This document shows, piece by piece, positions 1 to 9,455 of a stretch of 28,225 bases of DNA. The notes below the pieces were generated by a model, which worked only from the letters and a program-made list of their open reading frames with translations, made no database searches and was not told the origin of the DNA. The stretch is from Gracilaria caudata (Eukaryota > Rhodophyta > Florideophyceae > Gracilariales > Gracilariaceae): assembly GCA_030374735.1 (NCBI GenBank), contig JASCIV010000261.1:1-28225 (forward strand), written 5' to 3'. The translations under genes and the position numbers were made by a program. Position 1 is the stretch's first letter. The number at the start of each line of letters is the position of its first letter.

Positions 1-1004
1 GGGGGAATGGAGGGTGGCAGGAGCGGTGGCGGAGGGGGGGATGAGCAGAGCGGACAGCTACAGTAGATAGTGGCGGACGGGGGGCGGCTACTAGCGAGTC
101 GCTAGTAGCGACGTGGTAAGGAAGGAAGATACGGATGCGATTTGATAGACGTTGGATGATGGCGGTAAGCGGCGCTCACGCGGCCCATTTTTTGGGCGCG
201 TTTTGGGCACTTGGGGCGATGTGACAGCGCGGCGTGCGCGCGCGCGTGCGGCTGCGGAACGGCGCAGGGCGGTGTTGATGCAGTGCATGCGTGGCACACG
301 CCGGACTGGCGCGCCACCGCGATGTGCGCGATGAGATGTTGATCATCGGCGGCGATGGACTGCGTTTGGCGCCCGGCTGCGGCACGGCGGCGACTGGCGA
401 GTGCGCGCTCACATGCGCGCCTGCGTTGAGAGCGACTTACACGCCCACATGCTATGTCGCCCGCTTCTCTCGTGTGCGCCGCGCTCCCGTCGTGGTGACC
501 ATCGCGTACCGCATCTCGCTGTCACTGCCCGTCAGCTGCTCCGTCGCGCTCGCGCTGCAAGGCGGCCTTGCGAGCATCTATCATACGCAAGTGCCCCGCG
601 CCACACAATCCGCTTCCGCACCTGCTCTGCCTGCGCATACATAGTCCAACGTTATCCTACTGTACCCCTGCAACACAGCTGCTTGTCGCCGCTTCCAACG
701 CACGTGCTTTTCCACCGTCGTCACTCCCCCCACAGCCAGAGCGCCGAACAAGCCATTTGGGAATATTAGCTGTCTCGCAGCAAAACTCTTGTCAAGCTCG
801 CTAACCCTAACTCGCATCACCATTGCTTTGCGAAAAATCCACCAACTGATCGCCGACTTTCGAAACTGACTGTTTCGGCTTGCATTCAAGCGCTGTTGCA
901 CCAAGCCCCGTCCACGCGCACCGAATGGCCTCCCGCCAGCTCGGAGTGTGCACGTCAATTCAACCTCCCACTTCGCTTCTGCACCACATTGTTTTCCCCA
1001 GCTC
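1..1004. promoter_or_regulatory. GC-rich upstream region of the acylphosphatase gene
   Basis: No protein gene can be supported here. Frames on both strands are open only because the DNA is GC-rich (for example an alternating GC run near 235-250), and their translations are low-complexity and Arg/Ala/Pro-rich. The far left, read on the minus strand, is a pyrimidine-rich run like the leader in front of the kinase gene at 13850-14000. A divergent gene could therefore start just outside the window; this is inference. The right part (about 650-1004) becomes less GC-rich and is presumably the promoter and leader of the acylphosphatase. Confidence 0.4.
87..109. repeat. 23-bp palindrome
   Basis: Perfect inverted repeat with 11-bp arms, GCTACTAGCGA and its complement, around a single central G. 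It could be a hairpin or a binding site for a symmetric dimer. Function unknown. Confidence 0.8.
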
Positions 1005-1414
1005 ATGACAACTTCTGTTCAAACCGCAGAGCAGCTTTTCGCTGTGACTCTCCAAATCACCGGCAGAGTGCAGGGTGTATTCTATCGGTAAGTCAGCCTC
1101 CCGGAAAACCTCCGCCACGATCTCCTGTCAACCCACTCACCATTTTGCTACGTTCCGTTACGCAACATGATGTCGTTTGCAGCGCAACCGCTTGTACGGT
1201 CGCTCAGCAGATTGGCCTAGTTGGCTACGTCATGAACAACACTGATGGAAGCGTGCAGCTGTGCGCACAAGGAACTCAGTCCCAGCTTCAGCAGATGCGT
1301 CAATGGTGTCATCAAGGACCTCCCATGGCATCAGTCACCGCCGTCATCGATCTTCACCAAATGCAACCTATTCCCCAACCAACTTACGCCCAATTCTCCG
1401 TCCGAAGGGACTGA
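1005..1414 (+). CDS. ACYP: acylphosphatase (two exons)
   Basis: Small enzyme that hydrolyses carboxyl-phosphate bonds such as acylphosphates; the family is cytosolic, about 100 residues and a single ferredoxin-like domain. Exons 1005-1087 and 1183-1414 join to 104 residues. The signature GRVQGVFYR sits at residues 20-28; its last Arg (R28, completed across the splice junction) is the phosphate-binding catalytic Arg of the family. N46 in GYVMNNTDGSVQ lies 18 residues later, the same spacing as the catalytic Arg/Asn pair in muscle acylphosphatase. The C-terminus (QFSVRRD) matches the family's final strand. The start is the first ATG before the core and gives the usual short N-terminus. No targeting peptide is visible. 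Confidence 0.93.
1088..1182 (+). other. spliceosomal intron of the acylphosphatase gene
   Basis: 95 bp, phase 2, with donor GTAAGT and acceptor TTTGCAG. Removing it restores the acylphosphatase signature exactly at the catalytic Arg codon; reading through breaks the domain. Confidence 0.92.
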
Positions 1415-2459
1415 TCATGCAATAACAAAAACTCCTCTTGCGTACAATCATTTATATTCACCTTACCCTTGTGCGCCATCCAAGTACCTGGTGATTCACT
1501 ACAGCCAGACCCATGCCATTTGTCCTTCCACTCATTCAGCTCATGTCTAATGCTCTCTCAAGAGCGTTGCTTTCTCACAGAATTCGCATCTTTCTCGCGC
1601 TCGCGCCAATCATTGATGCCGGTCTTGCTTACGGTGGTCACGAGAGCCACCATGCAGCTAGTGCAATGTCAACGAGTTCAACACTTCCGAGACAAACGCG
1701 CCATACCTGGTCACACGAAAATCTCAAAAGTTCTACGTATTGACACCAACTGCCTGAGACAGCATTACAAGCCCCGACTCGTTACGTCTGCCTGTATCTT
1801 TTGTTTCTGCACTGCCTTGCAATTTAAGTTGCGCGTCTTCGTGGTACGCTATGTACGTGTACAAATGTATCTCCGATGCAACACCAACTTCACGTAGTTT
1901 GAGAAAGTAACAAGCACCGCATCGGTTCTGTTCCACATGGGCCTCGGCGCAAACCTTTTTGACTGCTTGTGCACTTGATACAGTCCAATATTCTTGGCTG
2001 AGCGAAATGAAGGAAAGCATTGAACGCAGGTGTTCACCGAGGCAACGTGTTTCATTCCTACAAGTTTCTCCGTACAAGCTGCGAACGGGATGCAAAAGGG
2101 CATTCTGTTCGCTGCCCGTATATGAAGGTCTACTTTTGGTAACAAGCTGTCGGCATTAGCGCAGCGATGCAGTAGCGTAAACGCAGTGAGTTGGGTGCTT
2201 GTTTTTGGATGGTTAATGAACCATGAACATCATGGTTCATTTTACAAAACTACCGACATACCCTTGGTATTTGTTATGTCTTATGGTCCGATTCCGGGTT
2301 AATGAGCAGGTAGAGGATATCGAGTAGGTCCGCCAGGCGGTTGTCGTAGGGATCGCCTTGGCCCATGGCTTTATCGGTAAATGAGCGTGTCGCATGCGCT
2401 CGTTCGCGCTCGCTGATCACCAGCACGAGCATCCATTCCGGAACCGGATTTGGTGCAAA
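1415..2459. other. intergenic, no gene recognised
   Basis: Short frames of 60-140 codons overlap on both strands (for example near 1469-1897 on plus and 1733-2095 on minus), but none has recognisable domains or family-like composition. One 62-codon minus-strand frame (2274-2462) has fairly coding-like composition. It lies directly downstream of the retrotransposon RNase H remnant, so it may be its tail or unrelated debris. Confidence 0.4.
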
Positions 2460-2880
2460 CATGGATGCTCTATGATACTTATCACAAGGTCATTACGGGG
2501 TATACCGCAATGACTAGGAACCCAGACGATATCAACTGGACAATATTCTCGTATCTCTCATCTTGATTTTTAGTTCATCTTCCTCGGCTTCGAAAAATGT
2601 CGGCCTCCTTGGCAGCCGAACGCGATCCGTTTCGCTCTCCACAGAGGGAAAGTCAGGCGAATCACATGCGCTCTCTGAGGTTTCAGATAGTGTGACTCCG
2701 TCATCTTCGAGGGATAAACGCAGAGAATAGTCTTTACCCTCTATTTGGGTTGCGCACCTTCACACGAGCGTTGCTGTCTGACAGAAACAGTCGATCAGCT
2801 TCCTACCGACTTTCGTGGCAGTGTATTACCTGAATCAGTCTCGGATTGACATTAGTTCCACTCCCATGAAGTTGGTTATC
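2460..2880 (-). mobile_element. decayed non-LTR retrotransposon RNase H fragment
   Basis: Read on the minus strand, three pieces of a retroelement RNase H appear in the right order but in shifting frames. GVELMSIRD at about 2864-2838 carries the second catalytic acid (Glu). LFLSDSNARVKV at about 2790-2755 has the third acid in an S-D-S motif. VDIVWVPSHCGIPRND at about 2536-2489 is the very characteristic W-x-P-S-H-C-G-I-x-x-N segment of non-LTR elements. In-frame stops and frameshifts separate them, so it is a pseudogene. The Glu-to-Asp spacing (80 nt) is close to the 72 nt of the copy at the right edge. The Asp-to-His spacing is 266 nt against 129 nt, which implies about 137 nt of extra sequence. 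A 75-codon open stretch in another frame (2759-2535) with acidic, coding-like composition fills most of that gap. Confidence 0.75.
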
Positions 2881-3032
2881 TTTTAGGTTACTGCAGCTCT
2901 ACATTTGTGGAGCAGGAGCATGCTTGACGTTCTTTGTCAGCACTAAAGGCGTATTAAAGCTTCCTCCTTTAGGAACACACTCCTTTTGACGCGCAAGACA
3001 TGCTCTACCTCCTTCGAGTTTTTGATGCACAC

Positions 3033-3066
3033 TACCTTTGGTACCTTTGGTACTACGAAGGGTAGC
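3033..3066. repeat. GGTACCAAA-type tandem motif plus TACGAAGGGTA
   Basis: Two and a half units of TACCTTTGG (GGTACCAAA on the other strand) run straight into TACGAAGGGTA. Related motifs recur in other gaps of this window, at 9623, 10208, 10437, 12919, 16604 and 17397. Function unknown. Confidence 0.6.
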
Positions 3067-3100
3067 CCTCGAAGGTTAGCTAGAGAGATTCAGGATTGTC

Positions 3101-3113
3101 AAAAAAAAAAAAA
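3101..3113 (+). repeat. A13 homopolymer
   Basis: Run of 13 A in the gap downstream of MSH4. It may be simple-sequence slippage or an old poly(A) insertion scar; no target-site duplication is evident. Confidence 0.7.
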
Positions 3114-3234
3114 CAAATCGTTAAAGAGCATCACCGCCACACAGTACCACCTTCTCACGCAATCTCTTTTTCTTCGTCTTCCTCTTTCCATATCTTTTTG
3201 ACGGACCCGCCACCCGCATACCACTCCGTCCTTC

Positions 3235-6200
3235 TTAAGACTTCTGCCTCATTTTCCTTGCTTCTCTCTTTCTGTCTCCTCTCTCCAGTAGTTCCTTTTG
3301 ATAGGCAGCTAACAACATTCTTTGCTCATTGAGGTTTTCGGCAGATCTCTTTATGTCGTTTATGCGGCTCGCAATCGATACTGTGTGAATGCTTTTGCGC
3401 AATAAGTCCTTCTCAGTCTTGTCCATGGCCAGAATGCTGTTGAGGGCACCGTCCATCGTGCTAATCTGATCTGTAGGTATGACCTTCTTCAGAGCCTCGC
3501 ATCTCTGAAGCACACTCTCAGGGAAACCAGCAAGTCGAGCCGTTTCCATACCGTAGCTATTCTTGGGCACAACCCCTGTGGAAACCTTGTATGTGTGCTT
3601 CACGTTGTCTACAACTGCATCTCCAGTATCATCGTTGTCGAACATTCCTGTTCCGGTGCGCTCTGCTACCAAGTGAAAATTTCTTACAACTGGATTCACG
3701 TGAGCAAGGGCTCCTAGTCCAAGAAAATGGGTCGCGCAAAGCGTTAGGGCATTTGGAATCGCAGCTATTTCCTCCAATACAGCGTAGACTATGGAAAACC
3801 CATCCACTGTCGACGTGTATCTACCAAGCTCATCAATTAAGATCAGGGTGTTAGGAAACGAGCGATGCCCTTTTGCGTTCACATCTGAGCTGTGTGACTG
3901 GGAATTCTGAGCTTGCAGAGCTTTCTTGACGTCTCGATGAGAATAGTGAACCGAGTTAAAAATGGCTCCGACGTCTTGCATTTCCTTTGAGAAGCTTGAC
4001 TGTCGTTGAGAAATATCGTATCCAGTTTCGAACCTTGTCGAGATTCTCTTCAAAACGCGGATTGATGCCGGCTTGGCAGGTACCCAGCAACCAGTGTGCG
4101 CCATGATGACGATCAAACCCACATTCTTCAGAAAAAAGGTTTTCCCTGACTGATTTTGCCCGGAGATGATATGCAGAGCCGATGTTTCGTCAAGCAAGAC
4201 ATCGTTAGGCACTGTCTTCCTTTGAACATTACTAAGGCTTATGGGATGATACGCATTCTTAAGATCAATTGGTCCATCCTCCACCATCGTGGGCCTTTCG
4301 GTATATTCAACATAGTCCATAGAATATTTGACAAAGGAACCAAGACAATCAAGCATGGCAATGCAGTCGCAAAGGCGATGAATGGCTGTAAGAACTTGGG
4401 GTTGAAAGATACTGGCAACTAGACTTCCCAACTCAAGTTCGGATGTTCTCCAGATTTCGCTCATTGAATACTTATACAACACATTCAATCTCTCCATCCG
4501 CGGCGATGTAAAATGATGAAACTTCTTACCACTGTTGATGAGAATAAACTCCTCTGGTGCGCTTCTAACTCTCAAGGTTTTATTTGGGACCGCGAACTGA
4601 TAGCCTCTTTTCATGTGCAAATTCAACTCAAGTTGGTGCAGTCCATGCTTCTTGCGGGCTTCGTCCGCCAAGTTCTCCATATCTTCGATATTCTCACCCA
4701 TAGTTTTCCTGTGAATATCAAGGTATCCTTTACAAGCAACCATAGAAGTGAGAATGCGATTATTCGAACACAAGATACTTTATAGCCCGGATACGGCAAA
4801 CAGAAGAGGCATCTAGTAGAACTTACCATTTCGACCGTGCTTAACAGCTAGGGCCCCATTCATGCGCATTCTTTCGGGGTTTTTTGTGAGAAAGATGTCA
4901 GGGTCGATGACTTCCTCGATGTCCTCACGCAGCTTCGCCAGTGCCGGATTCCGCATACTTTGCGCAATCCAACAAAGTAGAGGAGCTTCGAGATCTTCAA
5001 CTATACCGAGCAACTCAGTTACAGCTTCCAGTGAAGCTTTGATGTTCAAGACAGTTCTAACGAGCACAGGAGAGGGCGGCCCCGCTTGAAGGAAAACAGA
5101 CTCTTCCGGCCCTGGGATTAGCTCTGCTTCAGGCTCGCTGTGATCGGATAAACAAGGTTCAGGTTCATACGCAGTTCCCAAGGAGCGAAGGCGAGCGTTT
5201 TCTCTGTTCATAAGAATCGCCATGGCCTTCTCGAGGTCTGGAAACTTGCGCAGAGCAGCAATGAACGAATAGTAAACCGCTTCTGAGTTTATGAGTTCTT
5301 CAATGGCGTCTTGTCTTGTTGAAATGGTACTCATATCCGCAGATGGCTCCAGGACTGCTCGACGAAGGAATCGCTTGCCGGCTCGTGTGACCGTTTTATC
5401 CATCACTTGCATCAAGCATGAGTCCCGGCGAGGCTCTGAAAAGCCTACAGCAGCGTTGGCATTTTGTATGACTTCAAGGCCTTCCAGCGTGGACATGTCA
5501 AAGAACACAGTATCATCATTTGGTTTGAAATGGATGTGAAGGCTTGAGGGAGCAAAAACGCGATCTTCTATGTGTTCAATGTACTTTAGAAGTGCGCCAC
5601 AGCAGGCTAATGAAAGATACAAAGCGTTTCCCAGCCGAGATAAGTGTGGACATAGTTGATTCGAAAGTTTTTCCACTGCTAGATCCCCATAGGTCTCGTT
5701 GAAAAATGCTCTGCCTATGTACGTGAGCTTGACATGCGAAACGTGAGGAGAATTCTGTATGGCTTGGACCAACAACCCACCCGTGCTGGAAGTAGAGAGC
5801 AAGATTTCAACTGGGGACAAAACGCACAGCACCTTAATCAGCGTGGTGTACATGTTCGAATCCGTAAATTGACGAAGTTCAACAACGAATCCATTGAGAT
5901 CATATGCACACAGGCCGACCTCGCGCACCGCATTGTCTATGATAGCCACAACGTATGCATCTTCGCATCGCGCAGTTTGCGTACGGGTGCGAGCAGTTCC
6001 TGTTCGTGCGGTACCTGTGCGAGCCGTACTCGTGCGGGGGGTGCCTAGGCGGCCTGAGCTTGCCCCACTTTTATCCCTTGGCCGAACGGGACGTTTACCA
6101 CTGGTACCGATGCAGGCAGTGTCTGTGCGCGCTGTGCTGGTTCGAAGCAGAGCAGAGCGTGACCTGGACTTGCGGAGGACAGGAGAGGCCGTCGGAGCTC

Positions 6201-6285
6201 TCGAACGAGAGGATACAAAACGCTGCAAATCAAGGGATGAAGAAGGGGCAAGTGGCCCCGCTGAAGACTTTGGTGGTGAGCTCAT
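3235..6285 (-). CDS. MSH4: MutS homologue MSH4 (meiotic crossover factor, two exons)
   Basis: MSH4 pairs with MSH5 as a sliding clamp that stabilises recombination intermediates in meiosis; the family does not do mismatch repair. Exons 6285-4827 and 4727-3235 give 983 residues. The N-terminal ~110 residues are disordered and rich in R-T-G-T-A repeats. Connector and core domains follow (from about residue 110 to 640), with no mismatch-recognition domain I, as usual for MSH4. The ATPase domain has Walker A GQNQSGKT (676-683), Walker B LILID (781-785), DELGRYTST and CATHF. The spliced HGRNG-YLDIHRKT junction matches MSH4 core helices, and the late segment YKVSTG..KNSYGMETA is MSH4-like. Oddities: GPNM of Walker A is GQNQ, and the Gly of DELGRG is Tyr. 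A divergent MSH family member is the alternative. Presence suggests a sexual cycle. Confidence 0.88.
4728..4826 (-). other. spliceosomal intron of MSH4
   Basis: 99 bp, phase 1, with donor GTAAGT (minus strand, complement of 4826-4821) and acceptor TGTAAAG after a TTCTCACTTCT tract. Splicing joins two long frames at a conserved helix of the MutS core. Without it, translation stops five codons past the junction. Confidence 0.88.
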
Positions 6286-6749
6286 CTTCCGAGTAGAACG
6301 AAGAAGTTAAGCGAGGGGTCTTACGGAGACTGAGAATCAAGAGCTTCATGATGAACGTTTCCGACCAAGACGCCGAGTTCTCTGCTTGTGAAACGCAAGT
6401 GAAGAAGGAGGGCGAAGCGAAGCGGAGGAGCGCGGTCTGAAGCGCAAAGTGCATTGCTGGAGCGAGCACATCCAGCACCGGCTCATATGGACTCAGCTTT
6501 GAGCAGTGGGGCGCAACGTGGTTTGATTGGCTGTATCACCCACAGGCATTGCCTGCGCAAAGACGCCTTTCGCGCCACGCACGGCCCTTTTCCGCCGTTG
6601 ATTGGCCGCTCCTCGCTACCTGAAGAGCGCCGCGCCGCGTCTGCGAGAGCTGCAGCATGCGGTCGTGCTGTCCGTCGTCCTCTGAGCTGCATGCTTCACT
6701 ACCGCCGTCCTCCGCTCCAGCCAAACACCTACAAGCATATTTTGCAATC
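6286..6749. promoter_or_regulatory. divergent promoter between MSH4 and the SEL1-like gene
   Basis: Head-to-head spacer of about 460 bp. It contains two inverted CCAAT boxes, GATTGG at 6525-6530 (followed by CTG) and 6600-6605 (followed by CCG), in the extended GCCAATC context preferred by NF-Y-type factors. No TATA box is obvious. Frames crossing it on both strands look non-coding. It probably drives both genes (inference). Confidence 0.55.
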
Positions 6750-9455
6750 ATGCTTGTGCTAAGTAATGCTATTCCTGATTCTCATTCCACGGCTCCTCAC
6801 GACAACCTTCAATCTCCTTCAATGACGAGAAAACGACCCGCCGCCCCGGTTTCTGACACCCCAAAACGAGTACGTTGTGGTCGCCGACCTGATGTCAAGC
6901 ATGACGCCTTCCCGTCTTGGCTTCAAGACGCTGCCGCAGCCTTCGTCAATACAACCCCTCCATTAAATTGGACCGGCGGTTTCTACAGCTGGGGAACATG
7001 GCTAGACACCTTACGGAACCAATCTCTGTGGACCTCGACGCACAAGGTCCAGCCGCCATGGCGTCAACTCGTCGATGCCTGTCGCACGTCCGGACAAGTT
7101 TGTGGAACGGCCGCTCTCTATCGTGCAAAGAACGATCTTGTCTCGGCCATTATCAATCTCGTCTATCGACGAGGCGAGACGCAGAGGCTCACCATTGCGA
7201 AGCAAAAACCTGCTGCAGAACGTGACATCATGCGCCGCGTCAGGGCCGTTGTCACTCGCCAGAGGCGACACGAATCGGCATCTCCTACGCTCATAAGATA
7301 CTTAGACCTTGCGTTCGTGTTTTCGGCATACAAAGATTGTCGTCTAGCCCAAGAACCGCTGGAATCATTTACCCAGATCAGTACACAAGTTGAAGAAGAG
7401 CTCAAGTTCCTACAGAAAAAGCCCAGCGCAAAGCAAACTGGGGCTGTCACGCGGCGAATGGAATCATATATGTGGCAGCATCGTTGGTTGCCATGGTATG
7501 AGCAAATGCCTCACATGAAAGATGCTATGCTGATCAGTGCTCGGGAAGCCGCCCATGCTTTTTGCAATGGCTTACCATGCCCAAAGTTTGGCGTTGGGAC
7601 AGGCGTCCGCGGGTTGTCGAGGGATCATCTCGCTGGGGCTGGGATCATGGATGAATGGTTGATAACCCTCTTCGATGAGTCTATCTCGCTGCGATGGAGA
7701 CGCTTAGCCGATGTGTACGAGGAGGCAACAAAAGACTGGCGTGGTGAGGAAAGTAAACTGCTGGAGGAGATATCTCGTCGCGTTATTGAAAGAATACTCG
7801 AGCCTCTCACGGAGATGAATGACAGCTTGGATTCTGATCATTGCAAATTAGTGGACGCCACTCCTGGCATCGTCGTGACGCAGTCTGCAAAAATACGGGG
7901 GAGGTTCACGTTCCGACTTCTGGTAGAACTACGTGTTCATCTTATCATGTTCTGTGAATATCTCCATAAGAAATTTCACGGTCGTCTGCTCCCCTCTATT
8001 GAAGATATTCACCCAGGGGTGCTTCTCTTTGACGAACTAAGCAGGAGGATTGCTGAGGTTCGTGCCCATATGGACGATGAAAAGGCTGAAATTCTGATAA
8101 CCTCCTGCCTTCGAACTCCCGAGCTCCATGACCCACACACACATCCTTCACTAGAAGCCCTACAAAGCTGCAAAGATTACCAAACCGCAGCGATTAAAGC
8201 TGCACTAGGGCCTGCCGTAATGCTCGCTTGCAAAAAGCCAGAAGATCTTGCGGAAGCGGAAACCGTATCGGAAAGCGATCCGTTGATGTTTGCAGCCATA
8301 ATCGCAGAGTGGGATCCGATTCTTGCTGCAAGAATTGTTGATGCTGCGGTCCGTATTGGAAAGAACACTAGAGAACAATTTCTCAACGGTGGGGGATGCG
8401 GCCTTGATATCTACACTCATCGGAGAGTACTAGTTTGTGATGCCGCTATAGATCGGTGCCGTGGTGATCGACGCGCTGCCGCAGAAATCTTGATGAGATT
8501 GGAGCCAGTTTGGGATGCATGTAACAACGACAAGGAAATAGGATCTTTCACGCCAGATGGCGTTCTTCTCTTGAAGTTAGCCGTAGAACGAGGAAATTTT
8601 GAGGCGGCTACCGCGTTCGGGAATTTCATTGGTGAAGAACAATGGGAGACACACCGAAACGCTTGTGGTGTAACGCGTAACAATCAGATGGCAATTGATT
8701 ACCTCTGTCGCGGTTTGACGGCAGGCGATGTTGGTGCTGCACGCAGTCTGATTCACCTTCTGTGTAATCAAAACTTTTCCCGTTCGGGATCTGACCCACA
8801 ACACTTGGGCTTCTCAAAAGAGCTTGTAGAAAAGGCACGTGAAAGCCTTGAAGTTGCTGCCAAGGATGTGCCCGCAATCGCGCTGTATCTGGGTTATCTT
8901 CAATCCGTTGGTGCAAATGGACTGGACACAGACTGCAGATCTGCAATGGGGTGCTACAAACAGGTGTTACTTTCTAACAAGGTAAACACCCGCTTCAAGG
9001 CACACGCTGCAAACAATATTGCTGTGTTGAAGGCACTTCACAGCAGCCGGGACGACCTTGAACACGATGATGTCCGAATATGTCATTTCCTTCGCACGGC
9101 TGCCACTGCGAGCAATCCTAAAGCGAGCGCAAATCTTGCTGCCCTTACGACAGTTAACACGAACGCGGGAAACTCGGATCTGAAGAGCGCGATGAAAATG
9201 TACCAAAAGATCTTCCAAAGCTCTACAAAAGAATCCTCATCCGTTATTGTGATTCAGACCGATGAAGAGAAAATGCAAATGACCGTTATGGAGATGAAGA
9301 TAGACAAGGGCAAGCAGGGTACATTTTGCCAAGATTTGAGAGCCAAAGGAATGGACCTCGAGAAGTATGGAGAGGTGAAGGCCCGAGAAACTTTTCCATA
9401 CACAACAGCTAAGGAAGACGGAGTTGATAGGGGGAAGAATTCGCAAGCAATATAA
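6750..9455 (+). CDS. unrecognised ~900-residue protein with SEL1/TPR-like repeats
   Basis: I do not recognise the family. From the ATG at 6750 it has 901 residues. Alternative starts in frame are 6657 (+31 residues, whose codons look like pyrimidine-rich leader) and 6822 (24 fewer residues). Near the N-terminus is a basic cluster (RKRP ... KRVRCGRR, about residues 26-44) that could be a nuclear localisation signal. The middle (about 60-560) is alpha-helical, Trp/Arg-rich and unassigned. Residues about 600-830 look like degenerate SEL1 repeats, the best being IALYLGYLQSVGANGLDTD followed by CRSAMGCYKQVL; such repeats are helical adaptor scaffolds. The last ~70 residues are charged and probably disordered. 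There is no signal peptide or membrane segment. It shares its promoter with MSH4. Confidence 0.72.
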   Translation: MLVLSNAIPDSHSTAPHDNLQSPSMTRKRPAAPVSDTPKRVRCGRRPDVKHDAFPSWLQDAAAAFVNTTPPLNWTGGFYSWGTWLDTLRNQSLWTSTHKVQPPWRQLVDACRTSGQVCGTAALYRAKNDLVSAIINLVYRRGETQRLTIAKQKPAAERDIMRRVRAVVTRQRRHESASPTLIRYLDLAFVFSAYKDCRLAQEPLESFTQISTQVEEELKFLQKKPSAKQTGAVTRRMESYMWQHRWLPWYEQMPHMKDAMLISAREAAHAFCNGLPCPKFGVGTGVRGLSRDHLAGAGIMDEWLITLFDESISLRWRRLADVYEEATKDWRGEESKLLEEISRRVIERILEPLTEMNDSLDSDHCKLVDATPGIVVTQSAKIRGRFTFRLLVELRVHLIMFCEYLHKKFHGRLLPSIEDIHPGVLLFDELSRRIAEVRAHMDDEKAEILITSCLRTPELHDPHTHPSLEALQSCKDYQTAAIKAALGPAVMLACKKPEDLAEAETVSESDPLMFAAIIAEWDPILAARIVDAAVRIGKNTREQFLNGGGCGLDIYTHRRVLVCDAAIDRCRGDRRAAAEILMRLEPVWDACNNDKEIGSFTPDGVLLLKLAVERGNFEAATAFGNFIGEEQWETHRNACGVTRNNQMAIDYLCRGLTAGDVGAARSLIHLLCNQNFSRSGSDPQHLGFSKELVEKARESLEVAAKDVPAIALYLGYLQSVGANGLDTDCRSAMGCYKQVLLSNKVNTRFKAHAANNIAVLKALHSSRDDLEHDDVRICHFLRTAATASNPKASANLAALTTVNTNAGNSDLKSAMKMYQKIFQSSTKESSSVIVIQTDEEKMQMTVMEMKIDKGKQGTFCQDLRAKGMDLEKYGEVKARETFPYTTAKEDGVDRGKNSQAI

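Noticed and set aside
1469..2145. Several frames of about 100-140 codons on both strands
   Set aside because: Mutually overlapping, no family resemblance, no splice sites that would extend them.
2536..2759. A normal small gene made by splicing the acidic 75-codon minus-strand frame to the 62-codon frame at 2274-2462
   Set aside because: No GTAAGT-type donor or good acceptor links them, and the DNA between encodes the retrotransposon WVPSHCG motif in another frame.
3101..3113. A13 run as the poly(A) tail of the nearby retrotransposon relic
   Set aside because: The relic is on the minus strand and reads away from the run, so a tail would be a T-run on its other side.
5850..5870. tRNA B-box-like string GTTCGAATCC
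   Set aside because: Lies inside the conserved MSH4 coding exon and has no acceptor stem or A box around it.
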